Positions 45,065 through 54,840 are shown, counted from the stretch's first letter. The stretch: DNA of 64,000 nt from an uncultured Clostridium sp. (GCA_902471875.1 CABRLN010000010.1:1-64000), one strand, 5' to 3'. A program made the numbers and translations. Notes: a model not told the origin generated them from the letters alone.

Positions 45065-48000
45065 ATGAGAATGAGAAAAGGAATTTCTGTTGCTTTGGTT
45101 ATGACAATGGTTGGTACCTTAGTTGTGGGCAATGCATCAGCAGCTACATTGAATCAGGTTAAGGCATCAGCATATTATAACTCGTCAGATAATTATGCAA
45201 CCTACAGCGGCAATGACCTGGGTGCAAATTATAGTAAAACATCAACTACATTTAAGGTATGGGCACCTACAGCAAGTGCGGTTTCGCTTAATTTGTATAA
45301 AACAGGTTCTGATGGAGAATCGGGTGCAGGCAAAATTTCAACTACCTCAATGACTAAAAATTCGTCTAATAATGTTTGGAGTGTAACAGTAAGCGGTGAC
45401 CTTAATGGTGTTTACTACACCTACAGTGTTACAAACAACGGTCAAACTAAAGAAACGCAGGATGTTTACTCAACTGCAACAGGTGTCAACGGAAACAGGT
45501 CAATGGTTATTGATCTTGATTCAACAGACCCTGATAATTGGGAAAACGACCAGCATATGCTTGTAGATAATCAAACTGATGCTGTTATTTGGGAGGTACA
45601 TGTGCGTGACTTCTCAATAAGCAATTCATCAGGTGTAAGCACTCAAAACAAGGGTAAATACTTGGCCTTTACAGAGGATGGTACAAAAATAAATGGCACA
45701 GACAGTCTTTCTACATGTGTTGATTATCTTGTTGACCAGGGCGTAAATTATGTACATCTTAACCCTATTTATGACTATGGTTCGGTAGATGAAACTAAAT
45801 TAAATACTGCACAGTACAATTGGGGTTATGACCCTGTAAATTATAATGTACCCGATGGTTCTTATTCCACAAATCCATATGACGGTAAGGTTAGAATAAA
45901 CGAATTTAAACAAATGGTGCAAGCATTGCATAGCCGTGGTATTGGTGTTGTAATGGATGTTGTTTACAACCATATGTATTCGGCAACAAACAGCAGTTTT
46001 GAAAAGACTGTACCGGGTTATTATTTTAGAATGAAGTCGTCATCAGCTTTTTATGATGGTTCAGGCTGTGGTAATGTAACAGCCTCTGACAAAGCAATGT
46101 TCAGAAAGTTTATGGTTGACTCAGTAATGTATTGGGCAAACGAATATCATATTGACGGCTTCCGCTTTGATCTTATGGGCTGTCATGATATTACGACAAT
46201 GAACACTATCAGAGAAAAGCTTGATACTATTGATAAACGAATTCTTATATATGGTGAACCTTGGATGGCTGACTGGAACAGTAATGGTATAAGTTCTGGT
46301 GAGGCTTGCATAATGGACAATGCTTCTAAGGTGAACTCTAGGGTTGCTATGTTCAGCGACAAAATAAGAAATGCCTTAAAGGGTGGTACAGACGATGCCA
46401 CACAAGGATATATTCAGGGCTCTTCTACAGTAAATAATGATATTAAAGCAGGTATGATGGGCGGTTGTTCAACTACCTTTGGTAAATGGGCTCAGGCACC
46501 GTCACAATGTATTACATATAACTCTGCCCACGACAATTTATCACTTTGGGACAAGATTTTAAAGTCCAATGGCAGCAGTGACTACAATAGTACAAACAAC
46601 ACATTTTTAGCGCAAAATAAGCTTTCAGCAGCTATTGTGCTTACCTCACAGGGTATACCGTTCTATATGGCGGGAGAGGAGTTTGCAAGAACAAAGCAGG
46701 GTGATCACAACAGCTATAAGTCGCCTGACAGCATTAACGCTATCGACTGGACAAGGGTAAAAACCTACAATAATCTTGTCCAATACTATAAAGGTTTAAT
46801 GGCAATTCGTAGAGTGTATTCGCCATTTAGAGCTGCTGACAACAGTGCCATTAACACGACATATTGTGTTGAAACCGGCAGTGCTATTGGTTATACTATA
46901 CGAAATACATCATCAAATGCCTCTAAGGAATGGGGTACAGTTGCTGTTCTTGTAAATAATGCAAGCTATGCACAAACATTATCATTAAAAATGAATGGCG
47001 GTACAATGCCAAGTAATTGGGTAATAGTGGCAAATGGTGATAAAGCAGGACTTGAACAGCTTGGTACAGTCAGCGGTTCTTCAATTTCTGTTCCTGCAAG
47101 AAGTGCAATGGTGCTTGTAGATGCATCTACATTTAATAATCTTGTAATAGATCAACCGGTTTACCAAACTGTTACAACAAAGCATATTGAAAAATCTACG
47201 GGTAATGTACTAAAAACATCATCTGTACAGGTAAAACAGGGCAACACTTATAAAACATCAGCAGATTCTGCATTACTGGAGGATTATTTGTTAGTTGGTA
47301 CAGAGGGTGTTGAATCCGGAACAGTAGGTACACAGGATATTACAGTAATTTACTATTATCAAAAGGATACAACACCTAGCTATACATTAACAACAAAATA
47401 TGTTTCACAAACTGGAACAGAACTTAAAGCAAGTGAAACTAAAAAGCTAAAGCAGGGTGCAACCTATTCGGCAGTACCTCAAACTATAAGCGGTTATGAG
47501 CTAGATACAACAAAACTTCCTGCTACTGCATCGGGTACAATTTCTGCCAATACAGAGGTAGTTTTTGTTTATAAGTCAACTGATGCTACAAAAGGAGTAA
47601 AGGTACATTACTACAATGCAAATAATTGGGGCAGCGTAACAATTTATGCCTATGACGAGCGTACAGGTACAACCAAAATGTTGTCAGGAGGTTGGCCGGG
47701 TTCGGCTATGATGGCCGAAGGGAATGGATGGTACACTTACCCTGAAATTAACTCAGATTATGCACAGGTTATATTTGCAAACGGCAGCGGCACACAAGAG
47801 CCTGGTGCAAACCAACCCGGCTATGAAGTTAGCGGTGAAGTATGGTTGAAGAACGGAGTTTCTTATTTTGGTTCAAAGATTGTTGTAAGCCATATTGATA
47901 CAAATGGTAAAAAGCTTGCAGATGATGTTGTGATTGAAGGCACACAAAAGTCAACAAGTGATACATATACAACGTCTGCAATAAGCAGCTTAGGTACTGT

Positions 48001-48391
48001 TGTAACTACGCTTGGCAACACAACAGGTAACTGGAGCAAAGACACTATTAATGTTATTTATGTTTATGAATCAAGAACAGAACCACATACAGATCCAACG
48101 GAACCACCTACAGAACCAACAGAACCACCTACAGAACCGGACTACCAAACTGTAACTATTGGCGAGGTTAGCGGTGATGGCAGAATATCAATTGCAGATG
48201 CTATTTTGGTTATGCGAAAAACACTTGACGGAAATGTATCACAAACAGATATTTTAACTAAAACTAAGATGGATGCTAACAAAGACGGAAAAATATCTGG
48301 TGCAGATGCGGTACTGATTTTAAGGTATGCTATGGGCAGCAGAGATACGGGTTATGTTGGACAGAAGGTTCAGGTTTTAATTACCGGTTAA
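45065..48391 (+). CDS. Secreted type I pullulanase with starch-binding module and dockerin
   Basis: A 1108-residue amylosome-type debranching enzyme. Order: signal peptide (about 1-27, ends NASAATL); CBM48-like region; GH13 barrel with nucleophile D369 in FRFDLMG, acid E398 in YGEPW and D490 in SAHDN; beta domain to about 690; two MucBP-like repeats (about 698-770 and 775-840); starch-binding module (VHYYNANNWGSVTIYAYDER, about 845-935); a third MucBP-like repeat; a Pro/Thr/Glu linker of PTEP units; type I dockerin at about 1040-1100. The first dockerin loop is weakened (EVSGDGRISIAD, Glu and Ser in place of Asp and Asn) while the second (DANKDGKISGAD) is intact. It resembles the signal-less pullulanase at 28285-31275 throughout the barrel. 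Confidence 0.92.
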   Translation: MRMRKGISVALVMTMVGTLVVGNASAATLNQVKASAYYNSSDNYATYSGNDLGANYSKTSTTFKVWAPTASAVSLNLYKTGSDGESGAGKISTTSMTKNSSNNVWSVTVSGDLNGVYYTYSVTNNGQTKETQDVYSTATGVNGNRSMVIDLDSTDPDNWENDQHMLVDNQTDAVIWEVHVRDFSISNSSGVSTQNKGKYLAFTEDGTKINGTDSLSTCVDYLVDQGVNYVHLNPIYDYGSVDETKLNTAQYNWGYDPVNYNVPDGSYSTNPYDGKVRINEFKQMVQALHSRGIGVVMDVVYNHMYSATNSSFEKTVPGYYFRMKSSSAFYDGSGCGNVTASDKAMFRKFMVDSVMYWANEYHIDGFRFDLMGCHDITTMNTIREKLDTIDKRILIYGEPWMADWNSNGISSGEACIMDNASKVNSRVAMFSDKIRNALKGGTDDATQGYIQGSSTVNNDIKAGMMGGCSTTFGKWAQAPSQCITYNSAHDNLSLWDKILKSNGSSDYNSTNNTFLAQNKLSAAIVLTSQGIPFYMAGEEFARTKQGDHNSYKSPDSINAIDWTRVKTYNNLVQYYKGLMAIRRVYSPFRAADNSAINTTYCVETGSAIGYTIRNTSSNASKEWGTVAVLVNNASYAQTLSLKMNGGTMPSNWVIVANGDKAGLEQLGTVSGSSISVPARSAMVLVDASTFNNLVIDQPVYQTVTTKHIEKSTGNVLKTSSVQVKQGNTYKTSADSALLEDYLLVGTEGVESGTVGTQDITVIYYYQKDTTPSYTLTTKYVSQTGTELKASETKKLKQGATYSAVPQTISGYELDTTKLPATASGTISANTEVVFVYKSTDATKGVKVHYYNANNWGSVTIYAYDERTGTTKMLSGGWPGSAMMAEGNGWYTYPEINSDYAQVIFANGSGTQEPGANQPGYEVSGEVWLKNGVSYFGSKIVVSHIDTNGKKLADDVVIEGTQKSTSDTYTTSAISSLGTVVTTLGNTTGNWSKDTINVIYVYESRTEPHTDPTEPPTEPTEPPTEPDYQTVTIGEVSGDGRISIADAILVMRKTLDGNVSQTDILTKTKMDANKDGKISGADAVLILRYAMGSRDTGYVGQKVQVLITG

Positions 48392-48448
48392 ATATGTGCG
48401 TAATTTAATATAGATAGCTAGATGTAGCCATACTCAAGTTTATGACTT

Positions 48449-48493
48449 ACCCCTGTTTTTCGTACTGCAATGCAGTTTGTATAAACAGGGGTA
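48449..48493 (+). terminator. Terminator of the dockerin pullulanase gene
   Basis: TACCCCTGTTT (48449-48459) pairs with AAACAGGGGTA (48483-48493); an inner stem ACTGCA/TGCAGT (48464-48469 and 48471-48476) sits on top. TTTTACTTTTC follows. Confidence 0.8.
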
Positions 48494-48520
48494 TTTTACT
48501 TTTCTTGTTTTCAGTTATTA

Positions 48521-48682
48521 TAATACTAATCTGAAATAGAAATCACGTTTATTTCTAGCATAAAATTCCACATTGCTGTTACAGAAATCCCATCAAGACG
48601 TCAATATGCTGCGCTTCTTCATTCTACTGCAAAATTTTTTGCTCTAATCTATAACGCTTTTTCTAATTGAGATTAGTATAAA
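48521..48682. mobile_element. MITE-like element with terminal inverted repeats
   Basis: ATACTAATCT (48523-48532) is the exact complement of AGATTAGTAT (48670-48679); further bases (AA inside, TTA outside) also agree in part. The 160-bp interior has no coding frame. The same end motif, GAGATTAGTATAAA or a close variant, recurs alone at about 15177-15190 and 27910-27920, each in intergenic DNA before a gene. Confidence 0.45.
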
Positions 48683-48721
48683 TCATGAAAATAAACCGAT
48701 AAAATTATTGCGAATTAGTTA

Positions 48722-48749
48722 TTGAAATTTTTGAAATATTTGTTATAAT
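48722..48749 (+). promoter_or_regulatory. Promoter of metY
   Basis: TTGAAA (48722-48727), 16 bp, and TGTTATAAT, an extended -10 (48741-48749), about 60 bp before the gene. No SAM riboswitch fits in the short leader. Confidence 0.7.
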
Positions 48750-48809
48750 ACTAAATATAGCTTATGTGATATGAAAATTAAAGCAAAAATTTAAGGGAGA
48801 ATGTGTTTA

Positions 48810-50102
48810 ATGGATAATAATTATTCTATAAATACTAAATGTGTACAGGCAGGATATACACCAGGCAACGGTGAACCAAGACAAATTCCTATTGTACAGT
48901 CAACAACATTTAAGTACAATACAAGCGAAGATATGGGTAAACTGTTTGATTTAGAGGCTTCTGGTTATTTCTATACCCGTTTGCAAAATCCTACCAATGA
49001 CTATGTAGCAGCTAAAATTGCACAGCTTGAGGGTGGTACAGCAGCCATGCTTACATCATCAGGTCAGGCGGCTAATTTTTTTGCTTTATTTAATATTTGT
49101 GAATGCGGAAGCCATATTGTTGCGTCATCTTCCATCTATGGTGGTACGTTTAACCTTATTTCGGTTACAATGGCAAAAATGGGCGTAACAGTTACTTTTG
49201 TTTCACCTGATTGCACAGAAGAAGAGTTGAATGCTGCATTTAAAGAAAATACTCGTGCAGTATTTGGTGAAACTATTGCAAATCCAGCTTTAACAGTGCT
49301 TGATATTGAAAAGTTTGCAAATGCAGCACATTCACATGGCGTACCTCTTATTATTGACAATACTTTTCCTACACCTGTAAATTGTCGTCCTATTGAGTGG
49401 GGTGCTGATATTGTTACACACTCAACCTCAAAATATATGGATGGACACGGTGCAGCCGTAGGCGGTGCTATTGTTGATTCTGGTAAATTTGACTGGATGG
49501 CTCATGCTGAAAAATTTCCTGGTCTTTGTACTCCTGATGAATCTTATCACGGTATTACATATGCTGAAAAGTTCGGCAAAGAGGGTGCTTTTATTACAAA
49601 ATGTACTGCACAGCTTATGCGCGACTTTGGTTGTATTCAGTCACCTCAAAATGCCTTTTTGCTGAATTTGGGTTTAGAGTCACTGCATGTTCGTATGCAG
49701 CGTCATGTTGAAAATGGACAGGCTGTGGCTGAATTCTTACAAGACCACCCAAAGGTTGCATATGTTAATTATTCGGGTTTGCCAACAGACAAATATTATA
49801 AGACTGCTGAAAAATATCTTCCTAACGGTGGTTGCGGAGTAGTGTCCTTTGGACTAAAGGGTGGTAGAAAAGCGGCTGAAACATTTATGAAACATCTTAA
49901 GCTTGCTGCTATTGAAACTCATGTAGCTGATGCAAGAACTTGTTGTTTAAACCCTGCAACATCTACACACCGTCAAATGACTGACGAACAGCTTAAGGCT
50001 GCTGGTGTACCGGCTGAGTTGGTTCGTATGTCTTGTGGTATAGAAGATAAGGCAGATCTCATTGCAGATCTTGCACAGGCACTTGACAAAATCGAAGAAT
50101 AA
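48810..50102 (+). CDS. metY: O-acetylhomoserine sulfhydrylase (MetY)
   Basis: A 430-residue PLP enzyme of the Cys/Met metabolism family that makes homocysteine from O-acetylhomoserine and sulfide. The start TKCVQAGYTPGNGEPRQIPI, the cofactor-phosphate region SSGQAANFFALFN, the acidic DNTFPTPVNCRPIEWG and the PLP-lysine in THSTSKYMDGHG are typical, as is the C-terminal RMSCGIED. AGGGAGA is only about one base from an ATG at 48801 but nine bases from the ATG at 48810, which also gives the usual N-terminus. It may compensate for the broken cysK seen at 1024-1230. Confidence 0.93.
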   Translation: MDNNYSINTKCVQAGYTPGNGEPRQIPIVQSTTFKYNTSEDMGKLFDLEASGYFYTRLQNPTNDYVAAKIAQLEGGTAAMLTSSGQAANFFALFNICECGSHIVASSSIYGGTFNLISVTMAKMGVTVTFVSPDCTEEELNAAFKENTRAVFGETIANPALTVLDIEKFANAAHSHGVPLIIDNTFPTPVNCRPIEWGADIVTHSTSKYMDGHGAAVGGAIVDSGKFDWMAHAEKFPGLCTPDESYHGITYAEKFGKEGAFITKCTAQLMRDFGCIQSPQNAFLLNLGLESLHVRMQRHVENGQAVAEFLQDHPKVAYVNYSGLPTDKYYKTAEKYLPNGGCGVVSFGLKGGRKAAETFMKHLKLAAIETHVADARTCCLNPATSTHRQMTDEQLKAAGVPAELVRMSCGIEDKADLIADLAQALDKIEE

Positions 50103-50110
50103 AATTATAA

Positions 50111-50143
50111 TATGCAAAGTAAGCTGTTAGCTTGCTTTGCATA
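50111..50143 (+). terminator. Weak terminator after metY
   Basis: TATGCAAAGTAAGCT (50111-50125) pairs with AGCTTGCTTTGCATA (50129-50143) with one mismatch; T's appear about ten bases later. Confidence 0.5.
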
Positions 50144-50276
50144 TTGAATAAATTTTTTAGTGATTTATGTGAAAGTTAAGGCTTTTGTTATGTATTTATG
50201 GTTGCCAGTCGGTGTAAAAATTGTGCATTGTTATTGTTACGATAAATACTATTTGAAATAATTGAATAAGAAATAT

Positions 50277-50353
50277 CGAGGTGTAACTCAGTTTGGTAGA
50301 GTGCTGCGTTCGGGACGCAGATGCCGCAGGTTCAAGTCCTGTCACCTCGACCA
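50277..50353 (+). tRNA. tRNA-Pro (CGG)
   Basis: Acceptor stem CGAGGTG/CACCTCG, D-loop AGTTTGGTAG, anticodon stem-loop CTGCG-TTCGGGA-CGCAG with anticodon CGG, T-loop TTCAAGT, discriminator A and encoded CCA at 50351-50353. All stems pair. Confidence 0.95.
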
Positions 50354-50383
50354 TAAGAGGGCAACAAAAAAGATGTCACCCCC

Positions 50384-50411
50384 AAAAAGCTCGATTTTAT
50401 CGAGCTTTTTT
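50384..50411 (+). terminator. Terminator of tRNA-Pro
   Basis: AAAAGCTCGA pairs with TCGAGCTTTT over a 4-nt loop and continues into T's, 30 bp after the tRNA. Confidence 0.85.
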
Positions 50412-50997
50412 GCATTTTATAAAGAATTTTTTATTTATCCTTCTAAAAAATTGTTGGATATTTTAAGTTCTTAGGATATATTGGTTGCTGGGAAAGGATG
50501 ACGATAATATGAAAGAAAAAGATGCAATACTTTAGTAACAAGAGCTTTCACCGATTGTACATCAGAAAAAATAAATAGAAATTTTTAAACAACCACAGCT
50601 GATGAAGTTGTGGTTGTTTTTACAATATAAGAAAGTTCACAAGTTTTGCCGACAAAGGAAGTAACCGAAAACAAAATTGCCGAAAAAATCCACAGGTTTG
50701 AAAAAACAGTGCCTTTGGAAAAATAATTTGTATTGTTCTTTTTGGGCAAACTTAATCCACCGGCTTAGTAGGCGGATTTTTAATGTTTTCTGTTTTGCAA
50801 ACAAAAAGAACGTTAAGATAACTAAATTTATAAAGTTATTTAATTTGTTCAGAAGAGATGTTAATGAAGTACCCATATTAGATTGTATAAAAAGCTGAAT
50901 ATATTTACCGTATATAGTTGTGGCAAGTCCAAATAACCAGCATATTATTATAGTGAAACAATATATTTCGATTTTAAAATGAAAGGAGTATCAATTT
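50412..50997 (+). other. Gap with a hairpin and coding debris
   Basis: No complete gene. A terminator-like hairpin (AAACAACCACA at 50587-50597 with TGTGGTTGTTT at 50609-50619) is followed by short frames with protein-like stretches but no start (KVTENKIAEKIHRFEKTVPL near 50650-50725; FIKLFNLFRRDVNEVPILDC near 50830-50890). They are probably relics of a lost gene. The 3' part is the leader of the multicopper oxidase gene; CATATTAT at 50941-50948 loosely resembles a sigma E/K -10 box, but no matching -35 was found. Confidence 0.35.
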
Positions 50998-53900
50998 ATG
51001 ACAGAATTATCAGACTATCCAAAGTCAGATTTTGTCAGAGTGTTTGATATTGAAGCAATATCTATACCAATAGTTTATAATAAATATGGTGATCATGACC
51101 CAAACGGAATGATGTATGTGCTGAAAAAGGATTCTGAGAGGATTCAGCGTGAAGCAAGAGAAAATTTTGCTCTGAATCCTCCGCAGCCATACAAAGATGT
51201 TCAGCCTCTTGTAATAAGAGCAAATGTAGGTGATGAGATACAGATTAATTTCTATAACAAACTCGACAGAAGAATATCTATCCATGTTCAGGGATTAAGA
51301 TATAATGTTTTGACCTCTGATGGGGCAGAAGTGGGGTTTAACCCAGACACTACTACAAAAGATTTTATACAATATACTTGGTATGCAGAAAAAGAGGGGG
51401 TTTATCTTTTTTCTGATATGGGCGACACAAGAAGCAGCGAGGAGGGGACAAATGTTCACGGCTTATTTGGTGCAATTATTATTGAAAAGCCTCAGTCAAC
51501 ATGGTTTGATCCTGTAACAGGTGAAGAAATTGAAAGTGGATTATTTGCAGATGTGTACCATCCGGCAGAGCCGTCGTTTCGTGAATATGCAGTGTTTTTT
51601 CATGATGAGCTTGAAATAAAGAATAAAGACGGCGAACAGCCGCTTGACCCACATACAGGCCTTCCCAACGGGACAACGGGTATAAGTTACAGATCTGAGC
51701 CTATGAGAAACCGTTTGCCCCTTGGGCATATGCACGAAGGTGTCACAGATGAAGATATTTCAATGAGTTCATGGGCTTACGGTGACCCTGCACCTCCTAT
51801 TTTGAGAGCTTATGCAGGAGATCCGGCGAAAATAAGACTTATCCATGGCGGGATAAAAGAAACTCATGTATTTCATCTGCATAATCATCAATGGAAGCTA
51901 GAACCCGATGACCCAAAATCTACAATTATTGACTCTATCTCAATAAGTCCGCAGGAATGTTATACGCTTGATATTCTGTATGGTGCAGGAAGTTTTACTA
52001 AAATGATAGGAGATGCAATCTTCCATTGTCACCTTTATCCACACTTTCATGAAGGAATGTGGACACTCTGGAGAATATTTGACAGACTGGAAGACGGCAC
52101 GGGAGAATATCCCGACGGTACTACAATAGAGAGATTAATTCCACTGAAAGACAGACCACGTCCTTTAGAAAAGGATTTTCTTCATCCCGGATATCCGAAT
52201 TTTATAAAAGGTGAATTTGCTGAAAGACCTTTGCAGCCGCCTTTTGGAATTTTAGATAAAAATGGTGAAAATAAGATTTTTCCAACGCCAAAGGAATTTG
52301 CAAATTTTGTTCCGGATTTTGCCCCGGGTGCATTATATTCGGAAACATGCCCTTGCAAAAACTGTAAGGATGTAAAGGTGTTTGAACTTGCGATAGTACA
52401 AGCTGATGTTGTGTATAATCGTTACGGTTGGCATGATCCTCAGGGCAGATTTTTTGTGCTGAAAGAAGAGATAGAAAGACATGGAACGCTTGACAATTAT
52501 CTTGAAAAAGTCAACAGCGGTAAAATCAGACCTCAGCCTCTTGTGATTCGAGCAAATGCAGGAGATTGTATAGAAATTCGAATGACGAATTTTTTGCCTG
52601 AGTTTATTGAAAAAAGTCCGTTTCAGCTAAAGACCTTGACGGATATTGCAGGCTTCCACATTCATCTTGTAAAGTTTGATACAATTGTATCGGACGGTGC
52701 GGCAAACGGCTGGAACAATATTGCAGGAGCAAGAAAGTGTGAAACCTTAATAGAAAGATTCAATGCCAATGAAGAACTTAATACGGTGTTTTTTCATGAC
52801 CATTTGTTTGCAAATTCTCATCAGCAGCACGGCTTATTTGGTGCACTTATAGTTGAACCTGAAGGTTCTGTTTTTCTTAATCCGAAAAACGGCAGACCTT
52901 TAAAAAGCGGAGCAAATGCAGTAATAAAGAGAGCAGACGGAAGTTCGTACCGTGAATTTGCAATGTTTGTTCATGATTTTGCCCTGTTATTTGACAAAGA
53001 TAATAAACCTTTAAATCCGCCCGAACATCCAGGTTCAGACGATGACCCCGGCGTAATGGGAATAAGCTACAGATGTGAGCCGATGAGAGAACGCCTAAAA
53101 AAGAAAAACGACCCGTCGCATATTTTCAGTTCGAAAAAGTACGGAGATCCGGCAACGCCGATACTTGAAACTTATCCCGGAGACCCAATAGTTATACGAT
53201 TGCTTGACGGTGCTCACGAAGAACAGCACGCATTCAATATAAATGGAATGTCTTGGCATAAGGAAATAAATGATCCCGTTTCACCAATCGTACAGGAGCA
53301 GACTATAGGTATTTCAGAGGCATTTAATATTAAAATAGACGAATATTACGGTGCGGGAGATTATCTTTATTATTTTGGAGGCATTGACGATTTTTGGCTT
53401 GGCTTGTGGGGAATAATACGTGCACACGGTTGCAGACAAAAACATTTGCTCCCATTATGCAATATAAATAAGCCTGTTCCGAAACCTGTTTACCCTCCGA
53501 AAGATGCAGTTGTCCGTAAATTTGAAATAGCGGCAATACAGACAAATATCAAGTATAACCTACATGGTGACCACGATCCTGAGGGAATGATTTTTGTTCC
53601 TCTTGAATATGTGGAAGATGTTAAATGCGGATGTAGAAATCCTGTTCCGCTAATACTCAGAGCAAATGCAGGAGACTGGATTGAAGTTACTCTTTATAAT
53701 ATGCTTGACAAACCTGTTAAATATCATAACTATCCGTCTGTTCCCCTTGATATGTGCCATGAACCGTCAGACAGAGTATCGCTGAGTCCTCAGTTCCTTA
53801 AATTTTGTCCGCAATGCTCATCTGGTGTGAATGTAGGATATAATAAAGCAGAGCAAACTGCAGGACCTGGCGAATGTATAAAATATTTGTGGCACGCTGA

Positions 53901-54681
53901 TAAAGAATATGGCACCTGTTTGCTTAATTCATTCGGAGATTTAAGAAATCACCGTTACCACGGTCTGTTTGGAGCAATTATTATCGAACCTCCTGCAGCT
54001 AAGTATTATCATAATATTTTTAGACTTAGAAAATCGTATGAAGAACAGTCTGTCATAACAGCGCCCGGTGTTAAATCATTTAGAGAATTTGTTTTATTTG
54101 CTCATAATGGTATAAGATTACTTGATAAAGACGGAAATCTAATAAAAACAACCGCTCAAGGTGAAGAAACAATCCACGGTGGACCTGACCACGAGGATAC
54201 AGGAGAAAAGGGTTACAATTATAGATCGGAGCGTTTCTTCAACAGACTTAAGCACAATCCGACCATCAGCAGGGTGTTCAGTTCACGGGTTCATGGAGAT
54301 CCATCAACTCCGCTTTTGAAGGCTTATACTGGAGAAAGGGTTGTAATTAGATTGCTGATGCCTGCCGACAAGCCTAGAAATATTGGTTTTGTCATGCATG
54401 GTCATACTTGGCGAGCACAGCCTGATGACATGTTTTCAAATATAATTTCCGTACAAGGAGCAATAAGTGTCGGCGGAGTTTATAACATTGAATTTCAGAA
54501 TGGTGCCTCTAAAGTACCCGGCGACTATTTGTATCGTTCAGGTTCATTGAAATGGGATGTAGAATCCGGAATGTGGGGAATTTTTAGAGTATTAAACCGT
54601 AATATTAAATACCGCTGTGAATGTATATGCAGAAATATTGCCAATTGGTGGGAAAAGTACTGGTATGATAAATATATGTAA
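50998..54681 (+). CDS. Six-cupredoxin multicopper oxidase, MnxG/ceruloplasmin-like
   Basis: A 1227-residue protein made of three tandem repeats (starting near 12, 460 and 840), each with two cupredoxin domains and each opening with a (Y)-N-x-x-G-x-H-D-P-x-G pattern. One full set of copper ligands is present: HxxHxH (H290, H293, H295), the type 1 HCHxxxHxxxxM (H343, C344, H345, H349, M354), then HxH twice in the next domain (H554/H556 and H600/H602). Repeats 2b and 3b have lost type 1 ligands (YFGGIDDFWLGLW, YRSGSLKWDVESGMW). No signal peptide. Size and layout match the Bacillus manganese oxidase MnxG, a spore-surface enzyme, rather than three-domain laccases. Substrate and location here are inferred. 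GGAG lies upstream of the ATG. Confidence 0.85.
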   Translation: MTELSDYPKSDFVRVFDIEAISIPIVYNKYGDHDPNGMMYVLKKDSERIQREARENFALNPPQPYKDVQPLVIRANVGDEIQINFYNKLDRRISIHVQGLRYNVLTSDGAEVGFNPDTTTKDFIQYTWYAEKEGVYLFSDMGDTRSSEEGTNVHGLFGAIIIEKPQSTWFDPVTGEEIESGLFADVYHPAEPSFREYAVFFHDELEIKNKDGEQPLDPHTGLPNGTTGISYRSEPMRNRLPLGHMHEGVTDEDISMSSWAYGDPAPPILRAYAGDPAKIRLIHGGIKETHVFHLHNHQWKLEPDDPKSTIIDSISISPQECYTLDILYGAGSFTKMIGDAIFHCHLYPHFHEGMWTLWRIFDRLEDGTGEYPDGTTIERLIPLKDRPRPLEKDFLHPGYPNFIKGEFAERPLQPPFGILDKNGENKIFPTPKEFANFVPDFAPGALYSETCPCKNCKDVKVFELAIVQADVVYNRYGWHDPQGRFFVLKEEIERHGTLDNYLEKVNSGKIRPQPLVIRANAGDCIEIRMTNFLPEFIEKSPFQLKTLTDIAGFHIHLVKFDTIVSDGAANGWNNIAGARKCETLIERFNANEELNTVFFHDHLFANSHQQHGLFGALIVEPEGSVFLNPKNGRPLKSGANAVIKRADGSSYREFAMFVHDFALLFDKDNKPLNPPEHPGSDDDPGVMGISYRCEPMRERLKKKNDPSHIFSSKKYGDPATPILETYPGDPIVIRLLDGAHEEQHAFNINGMSWHKEINDPVSPIVQEQTIGISEAFNIKIDEYYGAGDYLYYFGGIDDFWLGLWGIIRAHGCRQKHLLPLCNINKPVPKPVYPPKDAVVRKFEIAAIQTNIKYNLHGDHDPEGMIFVPLEYVEDVKCGCRNPVPLILRANAGDWIEVTLYNMLDKPVKYHNYPSVPLDMCHEPSDRVSLSPQFLKFCPQCSSGVNVGYNKAEQTAGPGECIKYLWHADKEYGTCLLNSFGDLRNHRYHGLFGAIIIEPPAAKYYHNIFRLRKSYEEQSVITAPGVKSFREFVLFAHNGIRLLDKDGNLIKTTAQGEETIHGGPDHEDTGEKGYNYRSERFFNRLKHNPTISRVFSSRVHGDPSTPLLKAYTGERVVIRLLMPADKPRNIGFVMHGHTWRAQPDDMFSNIISVQGAISVGGVYNIEFQNGASKVPGDYLYRSGSLKWDVESGMWGIFRVLNRNIKYRCECICRNIANWWEKYWYDKYM

Positions 54682-54795
54682 ACACTTAAAATTTGATTTT
54701 TATAAATAAAACTCAACACAGATACTAAATAATATTATTCAATATCTGCCTTAATTATCAGATGCTTTTGTTTTAAATTAAACAATTTATATACA

Positions 54796-54840
54796 AAAAC
54801 ATCAGTTGTGCTGCTTTTCGGTCAGCACAACTGATGTTTT
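54796..54840. terminator. Bidirectional terminator between convergent genes
   Basis: A perfect 18-bp stem (54796-54813 and 54823-54840) with A's before and T's after ends both the multicopper oxidase transcript and the sigma/anti-sigma transcript. Confidence 0.9.

Noticed and set aside
48683..48800. SAM riboswitch upstream of metY
   Set aside because: The leader after the predicted promoter is about 50 nt and lacks the required stems.
50262..50474. 70-codon open frame
   Set aside because: It covers tRNA-Pro and its terminator; it is not a protein gene.
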